DNA of 64,000 nucleotides from Acidobacteriota bacterium (GTDB taxonomy: Bacteria > Acidobacteriota > UBA6911): positions 42,973-106,972 of the forward strand of contig JAISUT010000014.1 in assembly GCA_031271905.1 (NCBI GenBank). The letters run 5' to 3'. The notes under the pieces were generated by a model, which made no database searches, was not told the origin of the DNA, and worked only from the letters and a program-made list of their open reading frames with translations. The first letter of the stretch is position 1, and each line of letters starts with the position of its first letter. A program made the position numbers and the translations under genes. Shown here piece after piece: positions 21,585-32,961 of the stretch.

Positions 21585-22601
21585 CTACGTCGCCCGCCCC
21601 TGCCTTCTCCTGACGCGGATGTCGCCCGCCAGGACGGTCTCCGCCGCGCCGTCGGCGAAACGCACGCGGAGCGCGCCCATCCCGTCCAAGCCGCAGGTCA
21701 CGGCGTCGCGCGCCCGCCCCCCCTCGAACACGGTCACGGCGGCGCCGTCCCACATCGAGGAGCGCGCCTTCCAGCGGTCGAGCACCTCGCCGAACCTCCC
21801 GTCGCGGAACAGCAGGTAGCCTTCCTGGAAACAGTCCAGAAAGCCGGTCATGACGCGGCGGCGCGGGACGGCGGCACCAGCCATGTCATCAAGGCAGGTC
21901 GCCACGTCCGCGAGCTCCTCCGGCACGCTCCCCCGACGCACGTTGACGCCGACGCCGATGACCGCCGCCGCCTCCCCCTCGGCGGGGGTCAGCGTCTCCA
22001 GGAGGATGCCGGCGCACTTCTTCCCCGAAAGCAGCACGTCGTTCGGCCATTTCAGGTCGATGTCGGTTTTTTCAGGGAATTGCATATCCTGCCCCAGCTC
22101 CCGCAAGGCGTCGATGAGCGCGACGGCGGCGACATGCGTCAGCAGCGGCCAGAACCTCCACGGCTGTTGCGGCCGGAGGACGAAGCTGAAGTAGACGCCG
22201 GATCCGGCGGGCGAGAACCAGTTCCGCTCCATGCGCCCCTTGCCCGCCGTCTGCGTCTCGGCGAATATCAAAGTTCCTTCTTCCGCCCCCGAGACCGCCG
22301 CGTCGCACGCTTCGCGGTTGGTTGAGTCGATTTGCAGGAAGCCCGTCGCGCGCAGCCGCCGCCAGGCGAGGGCCCGCGTCTCTTGCTCGATCCAGCAGGG
22401 GACGAGCGATTCTTCGTCGTGCTCCAGACGGACGCGCCCGGGCGCGCCGTCCACGTCTTGCACGGGAAAGCCCCGCTCGCGGCAGAGCCGCAGCTCCGCC
22501 TGCGCCCGGGCGTCGCCGACGACGGCGATCCCGAGCTCCCCCGCGCGCCCGAGGTCGTCCAGAATCGAAGGATATTCCAGGTTCGCCATAGGTTCCGACA
22601 C
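21585..22601 (-). CDS. birA: Biotin--[acetyl-CoA-carboxylase] ligase
   Basis: A 338-residue biotin protein ligase that activates biotin with ATP and attaches it to carboxylase carriers. Key blocks: IDSTNREA near 92, ETQTAGKGRMERNWFSP near 115 (biotinyl-AMP loop), LKWPNDVLLSGKKCAGIL near 185, VIGVGVNV near 212. The first 80 residues form a weak helix-turn-helix-like region, so a repressor role as in E. coli BirA is possible. The gene starts 10 bases after valS on the same strand, so they are an operon. Start could be GTG at 22601 or the ATG four codons later; neither has a clear ribosome site. Confidence 0.9.
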   Translation of the reverse strand: MSEPMANLEYPSILDDLGRAGELGIAVVGDARAQAELRLCRERGFPVQDVDGAPGRVRLEHDEESLVPCWIEQETRALAWRRLRATGFLQIDSTNREACDAAVSGAEEGTLIFAETQTAGKGRMERNWFSPAGSGVYFSFVLRPQQPWRFWPLLTHVAAVALIDALRELGQDMQFPEKTDIDLKWPNDVLLSGKKCAGILLETLTPAEGEAAAVIGVGVNVRRGSVPEELADVATCLDDMAGAAVPRRRVMTGFLDCFQEGYLLFRDGRFGEVLDRWKARSSMWDGAAVTVFEGGRARDAVTCGLDGMGALRVRFADGAAETVLAGDIRVRRRQGRAT

Positions 22602-22611
22602 GCTTCGCCGC

Positions 22612-25302
<2,691 letters not shown>

Positions 25303-25547
25303 GGGCTAAACCTCTTTTCGGTGATCGACTCGGTGATCGACGGAAACAACCTGTGGCAACGGGGCGAAGGGCGGTTGCGACACGGCCCCTACGGCTCCTT
25401 GCGACAAAGCTGGTAATTTTAGGGGAATCCTGCGGCGGACGCAATGTCCCCCATATTTTTTCATGTTGACTTGTCCGCAGAGGCGGGGGCTTTTGTATCA
25501 TGTTGCCGTCAGCTTGTACCTATCTTGCATATCGGAAGGAGGATGTC

Positions 25548-26219
25548 ATGGGGAATGCGGGGCGGAAGAAAGTCGGAGTGCTGTTGTCGGGATGCGGGGT
25601 GAAGGACGGGAGCGAGATCCATGAGGCGACCCTCACCCTCTATTTCCTCGACCGGGCGGGGGCGGAGATCGTCTGCATGGCGCCGGACAAGGGGCAGCGG
25701 GACGTGATCGACCATGTGCGCGGGACGCCCGCCTCCGAAGGGCGAAACGTCCTGACGGAGGCGGCGCGCATCGCGCGCGGCGACATCCGCGACGTCAAGG
25801 ATGTCAAAGCCGGGGAGTTGGACGCCATCGTCATCCCCGGTGGCTTCGGCGCGGCCGCGAACCTCTGCTCCTTCGCCGGCGACGGCCCCGCCTGCACGGC
25901 GGACGCGGACGTGGCGGCGTTGCTGGAGGCGTTGCACAAGGAGCGGAAGCCCATCGGGGCGCTGTGCATCGCCCCCGTCGTCGTGGCGGCGGCGTTGGGG
26001 AAGGCCTGCGCGCCGGAACTCACCATCGGCGACGACGCGGACACTGCGGCGGCGCTGGAGGCGCTCGGGGCGCGTCACAAGGCGGCGGCGGCCGATGAAA
26101 TCGTCGTCGATCAGGGGAACAAGATCGTCACCACCCCCTGCTACATGCTGGCGCAAAGCATCAAGGAGGTCGGTGCCGGGGTGGAGAAGCTGGTCGCCAA
26201 GGTCATGGAGCTGGCGTGA
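25548..26219 (+). CDS. elbB: ElbB-like class I glutamine-amidotransferase-fold protein
   Basis: A 223-residue cytoplasmic protein of the DJ-1/PfpI superfamily, ElbB branch, described as a glyoxalase and linked by name to isoprenoid metabolism. Typical blocks: VLLSGCGVKDGSEIHEATLTL at the start, IVIPGGFGAAANLCSFA near 90, and the nucleophile elbow IGALCIAPVV with Cys near 135. AAGGAGG six bases before the ATG at 25548 fixes the start; an upstream in-frame extension is not used. It converges with the flavodiiron gene, with a two-hairpin terminator between them. Confidence 0.9.
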   Translation: MGNAGRKKVGVLLSGCGVKDGSEIHEATLTLYFLDRAGAEIVCMAPDKGQRDVIDHVRGTPASEGRNVLTEAARIARGDIRDVKDVKAGELDAIVIPGGFGAAANLCSFAGDGPACTADADVAALLEALHKERKPIGALCIAPVVVAAALGKACAPELTIGDDADTAAALEALGARHKAAAADEIVVDQGNKIVTTPCYMLAQSIKEVGAGVEKLVAKVMELA

Positions 26220-26246
26220 CGCCGGCCTCCGTTTTTTTGGGAGGGA

Positions 26247-26312
26247 CGCCTTCCGGGGGGGCGCGGCGGACTGTCGCGCCCCGGAAGGCGGAATGCGGCG
26301 CCGAGGCGCCGC
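26247..26312. terminator. Double GC hairpin between convergent elbB and flavodiiron genes
   Basis: First stem CGCCTTCCGGGG (26247-26258) with CCCCGGAAGGCG (26279-26290); second stem GCGGCGCC (from 26295) with GGCGCCGC (to 26312). Placed between two converging genes; a T-run at 26232-26238 lies on the elbB side, ahead of the first stem. Confidence 0.65.
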
Positions 26313-26322
26313 GAAACCCGCT

Positions 26323-27489
26323 CTAGTGGCTGATCTTCAGGTTGTCCGCCATCTCCCTGGTCCAGGCCGAGATCTTCTCCTCGTCCTCCTCCGTGGGCAA
26401 CCCCTTCACCACCATCGGGGGCAAGACCTCCGGCTTGACGTTGGTGACCAGCCCCGCCAACTGCTCCACCATGCGCCCGCCCCAGGCGTAGGAACCGAAG
26501 ATCCCGAGGTACTTCGCCTTCGGGCGCAGGGCGTTGAACAGGAACGCCGCATACGCCGCCGCCGGGTGCGCGCCGCCCAGCACGGTCGGGGAGCCGATCA
26601 GCACAGCCTCGACGTCCACCAGCTCCATCGCCACCTCGCCCAAGTCCGCCTCCACCAGGTCCAGCGACTTGACCGTCACCGAAGAGCCCTCCAGCTCGCG
26701 CTGGATGCGCTCCGCCATGCGGCGCACGCTCTCGTGCATCGAGACGTAGAGGATCAACACGTCGCGCGTCCTTTCGCCCGACCACTCGTCATACGCCGAG
26801 AGGATGAACTCGGGCCGGTTGTAGACCTGCCCGTGGCTCGGCGCGATGATCTTGGGGTTGAGGTTTTTCGCCAGCGCCAGGTATTTGCGTATCTGCGGCC
26901 GGAACGGCATCATGATCTCCGCGTAGTAGCGCTTGGCGGAGCGGTAGACCAGTTGCTCGTCGCGCACGAACAGGTCGTCCGAGGCGTAGTGCGCGCCTAG
27001 GAAGTCGCAGGGGAACAGCACCTCCTCCTCGCGCAGGTAGGTGAACATCGTGTCCGGCCAATGCACCCACGGCGTGAGGTAGAACTCCAGCGACAGGCCG
27101 CCCAGCTCCAGCTTCTCCCGGTCTGCGACGAGGATGAACTTCTCCTCGGGGATGTGCAGGAGGCAGGAGAGCATCTCGCGGCACTTCAGGTTGGTCACGA
27201 CCTTGGCTTCGGGGTATTCGCGGAGGAAATCGACGATGCCGCCGCTGTGGTCTTGCTCGGCGTGGTTGGCGACGATGTAGTCGGGCTTGGCGCCCGTCTC
27301 CTTGAGGTTGTTCAGCCATTCGTCCACGAACATCGGGTCGGCGGCGTCGATCACCGCAGTCTTGGCGTCGCCCGTCACCAGGTAGGAGTTGTAGCTCGTC
27401 CCGTCCGGCAACGGGATCAGCGCGTCGAACAGCTTCCGTTTTTTATCTTGCACGCCCAACGCCAGCACCTTGTCACAAATTTTACGCAT
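26323..27489 (-). CDS. fprA: Flavodiiron protein (FprA type)
   Basis: A 388-residue cytoplasmic flavodiiron protein, which reduces O2 to water or NO to N2O in anaerobes. N-terminal metallo-beta-lactamase-like domain with all diiron ligands visible: NHAEQDHSGG (H-x-E-x-D-H), His in TPWVHWPDTMF, Asp in FPCDFLGAH, His in APSHGQVYN. C-terminal flavodoxin domain from about 255 binds FMN (LYVSMHESVRRMAERI; GSPTVLGGAHPA; FGSYAWGG). No rubredoxin or NADH domain is fused. The ATG at 27489 (MRKICDKVLALG) is preferred; the frame runs upstream without gene character. Electron donor not encoded nearby. Confidence 0.93.
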   Translation of the reverse strand: MRKICDKVLALGVQDKKRKLFDALIPLPDGTSYNSYLVTGDAKTAVIDAADPMFVDEWLNNLKETGAKPDYIVANHAEQDHSGGIVDFLREYPEAKVVTNLKCREMLSCLLHIPEEKFILVADREKLELGGLSLEFYLTPWVHWPDTMFTYLREEEVLFPCDFLGAHYASDDLFVRDEQLVYRSAKRYYAEIMMPFRPQIRKYLALAKNLNPKIIAPSHGQVYNRPEFILSAYDEWSGERTRDVLILYVSMHESVRRMAERIQRELEGSSVTVKSLDLVEADLGEVAMELVDVEAVLIGSPTVLGGAHPAAAYAAFLFNALRPKAKYLGIFGSYAWGGRMVEQLAGLVTNVKPEVLPPMVVKGLPTEEDEEKISAWTREMADNLKISH

Positions 27490-27814
27490 ATCGTGTCTCG
27501 CATCGAATGTCGCCCGCGCCGGACGCATCCGGTTCGCAGACGGGGTTGTCGTCTCAGGCACCTGCCTTTGTTGCCTCTACTTCTTCGTCTTCCTCCCTCG
27601 AAGCCTCTCATTATTGTTGCCCCACCCGCAGTTTTCAATAGCCCCGGCGCATATAAGATGACCCGCCGGCGGCACCGGGTCCGCCAGCCGCCCATCGCCC
27701 CCCATCACCGGACTATCGCCGGGAACGCCAAATCTGCTACAATCCCTCCTTCGTTTGCGTATCCGATGTCGTAACCGTCCGTTATAAAGAAACGGCCATG
27801 AGAGAGAGTGACCT
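27490..27814. other. Intergenic region between divergent flavodiiron and iorA genes
   Basis: About 325 bases. It must hold the promoters of both genes. A TATAAA at 27783-27788 could be a -10 for iorA but has no -35 at the right distance. No gene or repeat recognised. AGAGAGAG just before the iorA start is its purine-rich ribosome site. Confidence 0.4.
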
Positions 27815-28297
27815 ATGACTGAAACCATCCGATTCAAGCTCAACGGCCAGCCCGTCACCCTGGACACCGACGGCGACCGCAAGCTCCTGTGGGTGTTGCG
27901 CACCGATTTCGGGCTGACCGGGGCCAAATACAGTTGCGGCATCGGCGTGTGCGGCGCCTGCACCGTCGTCGTGGACGACAAGGCCGTCCGCTCCTGCCAC
28001 ACCGCCGTGCGCGACGTCAAAGACAAGGACGTGCTCACCATCGAGGGGCTGGCGCCGGACGCCGCCTCTGGCAAGCTGCACCCGTTGCAACAGGCGTTCG
28101 CCGACCTGGGCGCGGTGCAGTGCGGATTCTGCACCCCCGGCATGATCATGACCGCCTACGCCCTGTTGAAGAAGAACCCGGACGTCACGCGCGAGCAGGT
28201 CATCGCCGGCATGGAGAACAACATCTGCCGCTGCGGCGCGCACCAACGCATCGTCCAGGCGATAGAATCCGCCGCAGGCGCGGGAAAGAGAGGTTAG
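27815..28297 (+). CDS. iorA: Isoquinoline 1-oxidoreductase-type small subunit, [2Fe-2S] protein
   Basis: A 160-residue two-cluster iron-sulfur subunit of a xanthine-oxidase-family molybdenum hydroxylase. N-terminal plant-ferredoxin-type cluster: KYSCGIGVCGACTVVVDDKAVRSC near 38-62 in outline; C-terminal helical cluster: QCGFCTPGMIM near 100 and NICRCGAHQRI near 138. It has no export signal of its own and lies four bases before the large-subunit gene, whose Tat signal could carry both across the membrane. Substrate is an N-heterocycle or aldehyde by family; isoquinoline itself is only the name of the type member. Confidence 0.92.
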   Translation: MTETIRFKLNGQPVTLDTDGDRKLLWVLRTDFGLTGAKYSCGIGVCGACTVVVDDKAVRSCHTAVRDVKDKDVLTIEGLAPDAASGKLHPLQQAFADLGAVQCGFCTPGMIMTAYALLKKNPDVTREQVIAGMENNICRCGAHQRIVQAIESAAGAGKRG

Positions 28298-28301
28298 GCG
28301 C

Positions 28302-30500
28302 ATGGAAGACAAGTCAGTCGCAACGAACAACGCCCACGACCCCGCCCACGACCTCTCGCGGCGCAACTTCATGCAGTCGCTCGGAGGCGGCGTCGTCATC
28401 CTGTTCTCCGCCACCGCCCCCAAAGCCGGCTTCGCGCAGGAGCAGCCCAAGCAACAACCCAAGGGGAAGCCTGCCGGCGGCGGATTCGGCATGGGCGGCC
28501 CCCCGCCCGACCTGAACGCCTATCTCCGCATCGGCGAGGACGGGAAGGTCACCGTCTTCTCCGGCAAGATCGAGCAGGGGCAGGGCAACACCACCGCCTT
28601 GGCGCAGATGGCGGCCGAGGAGCTGTGCGTCAGCCTCGCCTCCGTCACGATGGTCATGGGCGACACCGCGCTCTGCCCTTGGGACATGGGCACGTTCGGC
28701 TCCATGTCGGTGCGCGTCTTCGGCGCGCAACTGCGCTCCGCCGCCGCCGAAGCGCGGACGATCCTGCTGGAGATGGCCGCCGAATGGCTGTCCGTCCCCC
28801 CCGTCCAGCTCCAGATCGACGACGGCGTGATCTCCGCCGTGGACAAGTCGAAGACGGTCACGTTCGCCGAGCTGGCCAAGGGGCAGAAGATCACCCGCGC
28901 GTTGGAGGGCAAGGCGGTGACGCACACGCTGGCGGAATTCTCCGTGATGGGGCGGGACGCCGTGCGCGTCGACGCCGTCGCCAAGGTCACCGGCGCTGCG
29001 AAGTTCACCGCCGACTACAGCTTCCCCGGCATGCTCCACGCCAAGATCGTGCGCCCGCCCGCCCACGGCGCGAAGCTCAAAGCCGCCGACGCCTCCGAGG
29101 CGGAGAAGATGCCGGGGGTGACCGTCGTCAGGGAGCCTGACTTGGTGGCGGCGCTCGCCGCCGACCCGGAGGTCGCCACGGCCGCGCGCGCCAAGATCAA
29201 GGTGGAATACGAACTTTCATCGGGGGCGGCGCCGGAGACGGTGGACGAGAAGACCATCTTCGACCACCTGCTCGGCAACCTGCCCAAGCCGCAGATCCCC
29301 GCCAACGAGAAATCGGGCGACCTGGCGGAGGGCGAGAAGGCGTCCGCCGAGGTGTTCGAGCACTCCTGGCGCAACGGTTACGGGGCGCACGCGCCGATGG
29401 AGCCGCATGCGGCGCTGGCGAAGCCCGAGGGCGACGGGATGACGATGTACATCTCGACGCAGACCCCCTTCCCCGCGCAGAACCAGGTCGCGGGCCTGCT
29501 GAAGCTGCCGCCGGAGAAGGTGCGCGTCATCGCCCCCTTCGTCGGCGGCGGCTTCGGAGGGAAGAGCTCCGGCGACCAGTCGAACGAGGCGGCGCGCCTG
29601 GCGAAGGCGACGGGCAAGCCCGTGCTGGTCGCCTACACCCGCGAGGAGGAGTTCTTCTACGACGCCTTCCGTCCGGCGGCCATCGTCAAGATCAAGTCGG
29701 GCGTGGACGCCGGCGGCAAGCTCACGCTCTGGTCTTACGACGTCTACTATGCGGGAAACCGGAGCGCGGAGATGTTCTACGACGCGCCGCACAAGCAGCA
29801 GCAGGTCTATGGCGGCCCGATGTCCTTCGGCCCGAACGCGCACCCGTTCCAGACCGGCTCCTGGCGCGCGCCGGGGGCGAACCTCAACAACTTCGCCCGC
29901 GAATCGCAGATCGACGTCATGGCGGCGAAGCTCAAGGCCGACCCGCTGGATTTCCGGCTCAAGAACACCTCCGACAAGCGGGCGCGCGCGGTGCTGGAGG
30001 CTGCGGCGGAACGCTTCGGCTACAAGCCCGCCCCGGCGCCGAGCGGGCGCGGCATCGGCATCGCCTGCGGCATCGACGCGGGCAGCTACGTCGCCGAGAT
30101 CGCCCAGGTCGCCTTGGACGCCAAGGGCGCCGTCGTCGTCAAGAAGGTGGTGGCCGCGCAGGACATGGGCGTCGTCGTGAACCCCGCAGGCGCGAAGATG
30201 CAGATGGAGGGGTGCATCATGATGGGGCTGGGCTACACGCTCAGCGAGGAGTTGCGGTTCAAGGGCGGCAGGATACTCACGACGAATTTCCATGACTACA
30301 AGCTGCCGCGCTTCTCATGGCTGCCGGAGATCGACGCCTTCCCGATCAAGCACGACGATCTGGAGCCGCAGGGCGGGGGCGAGCCCGCCATCTGCCCGAT
30401 CGGCGCTGCGGTGGCCAACGCCCTGTTCGACCTCGAGGGGGTGCGCCTGCACGAGATGCCGTTCACGCCGGAGCGGATAAAGGCCGCCCGGAAGGGATGA
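28302..30500 (+). CDS. iorB: Isoquinoline 1-oxidoreductase-type large subunit, molybdopterin-binding
   Basis: A 732-residue molybdopterin subunit. It begins with a Tat signal (SRRNFMQSLGGGVVILFSATAP), so the enzyme should be periplasmic. Ald_Xan_dh domains follow: VFSGKIEQGQGNTTALAQMAAEEL near 85, VGGGFGGKSSGDQSNEAARLA near 425, SWRAPGANLNNFARESQIDVMA near 520. The catalytic Glu sits in PQGGGEPAICPIGAAVANAL near 700. There is no FAD subunit gene, as in other IorAB enzymes, so electrons probably leave through a cytochrome or quinone encoded elsewhere. No XdhC-like chaperone gene is nearby. A palindrome-rich 30530-30600 stretch follows the stop. Confidence 0.93.
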   Translation: MEDKSVATNNAHDPAHDLSRRNFMQSLGGGVVILFSATAPKAGFAQEQPKQQPKGKPAGGGFGMGGPPPDLNAYLRIGEDGKVTVFSGKIEQGQGNTTALAQMAAEELCVSLASVTMVMGDTALCPWDMGTFGSMSVRVFGAQLRSAAAEARTILLEMAAEWLSVPPVQLQIDDGVISAVDKSKTVTFAELAKGQKITRALEGKAVTHTLAEFSVMGRDAVRVDAVAKVTGAAKFTADYSFPGMLHAKIVRPPAHGAKLKAADASEAEKMPGVTVVREPDLVAALAADPEVATAARAKIKVEYELSSGAAPETVDEKTIFDHLLGNLPKPQIPANEKSGDLAEGEKASAEVFEHSWRNGYGAHAPMEPHAALAKPEGDGMTMYISTQTPFPAQNQVAGLLKLPPEKVRVIAPFVGGGFGGKSSGDQSNEAARLAKATGKPVLVAYTREEEFFYDAFRPAAIVKIKSGVDAGGKLTLWSYDVYYAGNRSAEMFYDAPHKQQQVYGGPMSFGPNAHPFQTGSWRAPGANLNNFARESQIDVMAAKLKADPLDFRLKNTSDKRARAVLEAAAERFGYKPAPAPSGRGIGIACGIDAGSYVAEIAQVALDAKGAVVVKKVVAAQDMGVVVNPAGAKMQMEGCIMMGLGYTLSEELRFKGGRILTTNFHDYKLPRFSWLPEIDAFPIKHDDLEPQGGGEPAICPIGAAVANALFDLEGVRLHEMPFTPERIKAARKG

Positions 30501-30675
30501 CCTGCGGCTTGCCGCAAAGCCGCGACGGGGCGCGGCATGTGGGGCGAAGCCCCGCCAGCGACCGCAAGGCGGTTGCAAAAAGCCCCAAGGGGCTTCGCCC
30601 CGCACCCAGTCATCAGCGCAAGGTCGCACGGGCGCAGACGGGGTTTTTTTATCCATGATTTTTGAGAGAGGGAGC

Positions 30676-31644
30676 ATGAAGATACTGGTTACGGAAAGGG
30701 TCGCGGAGGACGCCTTGCAGTTCCTGCGCGACAGCGGGTTCGAAGTGGACGTTCGTTTCAACCTCACGCATGAGCAACTGCTGGGCGTCATCCCCGACTA
30801 CGAGGCGATCATCGTGCGCAGCGTCACGCAGGTGGATAAGGCGCTGGTGGACGCGGGCGTCAAGCTGAAGGTGGCGGGACGGGCGGGCAACGGCATCGAC
30901 AACATAGACGTGGAGGCTTGCACGGCGCGGGGCGTCGTGGTCGTCAACACGCCGGAGGCGAACACCATGGCTGCGGCGGAACTCGCCATCGCCATGGCGT
31001 ATTGCCTGTTCCGCAACGTGCCGCAAGCCAACTACGCCTGCAAGAACGGGGACTTCCGCCGCAACATCTACCTCGGCGTGGAGCTCGATGGCAAGACCGT
31101 CGGCATCATCGGCCTGGGGCGCATCGGCTCCATCGTGGCGCGCAAGCTCGCAGGCTCCGGCATGAAGCCCATCGCCTACGACCCGTACATCCCCGACGAG
31201 AAGTTCGCGCGGGTCGGCGCGGAGAAATGCGCGACCTTGGACGAACTGCTCCGGCGCAGCGACCTCGTGACCATCCACACCCCCAAGAACAAGGAGACCT
31301 ACGGCATGGTCGGCGCCGACCAGTTGAAACTCTGCAAGAAGGGGGTGTACGTCGTCAACGCGGCGCGCGGGGGTTTGGTCAACGAGAAGGCGCTCTACGA
31401 CGCCATCAAGGACGGCGTGGTCGCCGGCGCGGCCATCGACGTGCTCGACCCCGAGCCGGGTTACGACAAGCCCCCTGCGGAGCAGACCTACCGGAACCCG
31501 CTGTTGGAGCTGGACTGCGTGATCGTGACCCCCCACCTGGGGGCGTCTACCAAGGAGGCGAACCGCAACGTCGGCGCGGAGATCACCAAGCTGGTCGCCG
31601 ACGTGCTCGGTGGCAAGAAGGTGGATTCGGTGAACTCCCTCTGA
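30676..31644 (+). CDS. serA: D-3-phosphoglycerate dehydrogenase, short form
   Basis: A 322-residue D-2-hydroxyacid dehydrogenase, likely the first enzyme of serine synthesis. NAD-binding GLGRIGSIVARKL near 145-158; catalytic Arg in NAARGGLVNEKAL near 232, Glu in DVLDPEPGYDKPP near 262, His in TPHLGASTKEANRNVG near 288. It ends right after the catalytic domain and lacks the C-terminal ACT domain, so feedback by serine through ACT is not expected. GGGAG precedes the ATG. It is a single-gene unit; other hydroxyacid substrates cannot be excluded. Confidence 0.9.
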   Translation: MKILVTERVAEDALQFLRDSGFEVDVRFNLTHEQLLGVIPDYEAIIVRSVTQVDKALVDAGVKLKVAGRAGNGIDNIDVEACTARGVVVVNTPEANTMAAAELAIAMAYCLFRNVPQANYACKNGDFRRNIYLGVELDGKTVGIIGLGRIGSIVARKLAGSGMKPIAYDPYIPDEKFARVGAEKCATLDELLRRSDLVTIHTPKNKETYGMVGADQLKLCKKGVYVVNAARGGLVNEKALYDAIKDGVVAGAAIDVLDPEPGYDKPPAEQTYRNPLLELDCVIVTPHLGASTKEANRNVGAEITKLVADVLGGKKVDSVNSL

Positions 31645-31737
31645 CGGGGTGCGGAAGGAAAGACGGGGGGGAAGGGGGATGGGGGGCGCCCGTCGCCCTC
31701 CCCTTCCCCATCCCGCCAGCCCTAAAAGCCGCGCCCG

Positions 31738-31983
31738 TCACATGAAGCAGTCGCACCCCATGCCGAAGGATTCCGCCAGCGAGGCGTGCGCCGCGCCGCG
31801 TCCGGCGCGGCAACGGTTGGGGCAAAGGCTGCAACACCCCGCCCCCGGCGGCGTGGCGTCGCCCATCCCCGTAGCCCCATGTGCGGCGGTGCCGTCCCCG
31901 TCGCCGGGTCGCGCCGACACGGCATGTCCCGCGTCCGACGCCACCCCGTCGGCCGACCAGGTCTTGCGTTGTCCCATTCCCAT
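31738..31983 (-). CDS. Small Gly/Cys protein, possible metal-binding
   Basis: A possible 81-residue protein, Gly-, Ala- and Asp-rich, beginning MGMGQRKTWSADGVASD and ending with closely spaced cysteines (GCCSLCPNRC and MGCDCFM). It recalls the small Gly/Met-rich, Cys-containing proteins often found in anaerobes, but no named family can be claimed. It lies 23 bases downstream of the isochorismatase gene on the same strand. The frame is open well upstream inside that gene, so the ATG at 31983 is a guess. The Cys cluster is the only positive evidence. Confidence 0.35.
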   Translation of the reverse strand: MGMGQRKTWSADGVASDAGHAVSARPGDGDGTAAHGATGMGDATPPGAGCCSLCPNRCRAGRGAAHASLAESFGMGCDCFM

Positions 31984-32006
31984 GGCGTCCTCCCCGAATC
32001 CGGCGT

Positions 32007-32684
32007 TTAACGGCCCGCCCCGCCGGGGGCGACGCGAGGTTTCGCCGCCGGCTGCGGCGCACGATGGACTGTCGCGCGGGCGCATTCCGCGCCGATGCCG
32101 TAGACGCCCGTCCGCGTCTCGAGTATCTCCATGAGGTTGTCGCGATGCTCGCGCCGCGCCCAGTCGCGCTGCCATTCGAGCAGGGCGCCGACGGTCGTCG
32201 TGCGGATGGCGCCCGCCTGCACCATGCGTGAGAGCGCCGCCGCGTGCGCCGCCGGGGAGGTCGCGCCGCAACAATCTTCCACGACGTAGACGGTGTAGCC
32301 CGCCCCCAGCATCTCGATGGCGGGCCAGGCCACGCAGACCTCCGTCCATAGGCCCGCCATGATGATGTTCGTGCGCCTGGTCGCCTCGACGGCGAGGCGG
32401 AACCCCGTGTCGTCCCATGCGTTCATGGAGGTGCGTTCGATGACGGGCCGTCTGGGGAACACGTCCAGGAGCTGCGGCCAGATGCGGCCGTCGAACGATT
32501 CGGCGTTCACGGCGGTGAGGATCGCCGGCACGTCGAACTCCTTGGCGGCCTTTGCGAGCGACGTCACGTTGTTAACCAGCGTCGCGCGGTCGATGCTGGC
32601 GACGCCGAAGGTCATCTGCGGCTGGTGGTCGATGAACACCACGACGCTGTCCCCGGGCGTGTAGAGCTTGTGATAGTTCTGCAT
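32007..32684 (-). CDS. Isochorismatase-family hydrolase, YcaC-like
   Basis: A 225-residue cysteine hydrolase of the isochorismatase superfamily, cytoplasmic. The Asp is in VVFIDHQPQM near residue 19, the nucleophile Cys in MAGLWTEVCVAWPAIEML near 118. The block VIERTSMNAWDD matches the YcaC branch, where the usual catalytic Lys is replaced. The end (from about 200) is an extra Ala/Pro/Arg tail. GGAAAG precedes the ATG. YcaC-type substrates are unknown. Confidence 0.87.
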   Translation of the reverse strand: MQNYHKLYTPGDSVVVFIDHQPQMTFGVASIDRATLVNNVTSLAKAAKEFDVPAILTAVNAESFDGRIWPQLLDVFPRRPVIERTSMNAWDDTGFRLAVEATRRTNIIMAGLWTEVCVAWPAIEMLGAGYTVYVVEDCCGATSPAAHAAALSRMVQAGAIRTTTVGALLEWQRDWARREHRDNLMEILETRTGVYGIGAECARATVHRAPQPAAKPRVAPGGAGR

Positions 32685-32931
32685 CGGTTCTTTCCTTTTT
32701 CCAGCCGTCGGGAGGATCGCTTCCGATCAGTTGCGGCTGTGTACAGAGGTTGCCTCCCGCTCCGTCCAGGGCGGGTTTGGAAAGGGGTTTCCGTGCGACA
32801 ACCCCAGCTTGCCACTCCGGGATGGCGCACGCGCTGATCTGTGGTATCGGCGGCGGGCGGCAAAACTTGAACACTTTTTGACGGCGGCGCCCGGCGGCGC
32901 CCGTCATGAGCCCGCCCCGCGAGGGGCGATG

Positions 32932-32940
32932 TGCTAGAAT
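32932..32940 (+). promoter_or_regulatory. Extended -10 promoter of the ABC-F gene
   Basis: TGC followed by TAGAAT (32935-32940) makes an extended -10 element 22 bases before the ATG. No good -35 at 17 bases; the extended -10 may compensate. Transcription would start near 32947. Confidence 0.5.
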
Positions 32941-32961
32941 TATTAATTTTTTGGGGAGGCC

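Noticed and set aside
27783..27788. TATAAA as -10 box of iorA
   Set aside because: The nearest -35-like TTGCGT is 22 bases away, too far for a sigma-70 promoter.
30530..30600. Terminator or small gene in the GC palindromes after iorB
   Set aside because: A CCCCAAGGGG stem with a T-run exists only on the minus strand, where no gene ends. Probably another dispersed palindromic sequence; no function can be assigned.
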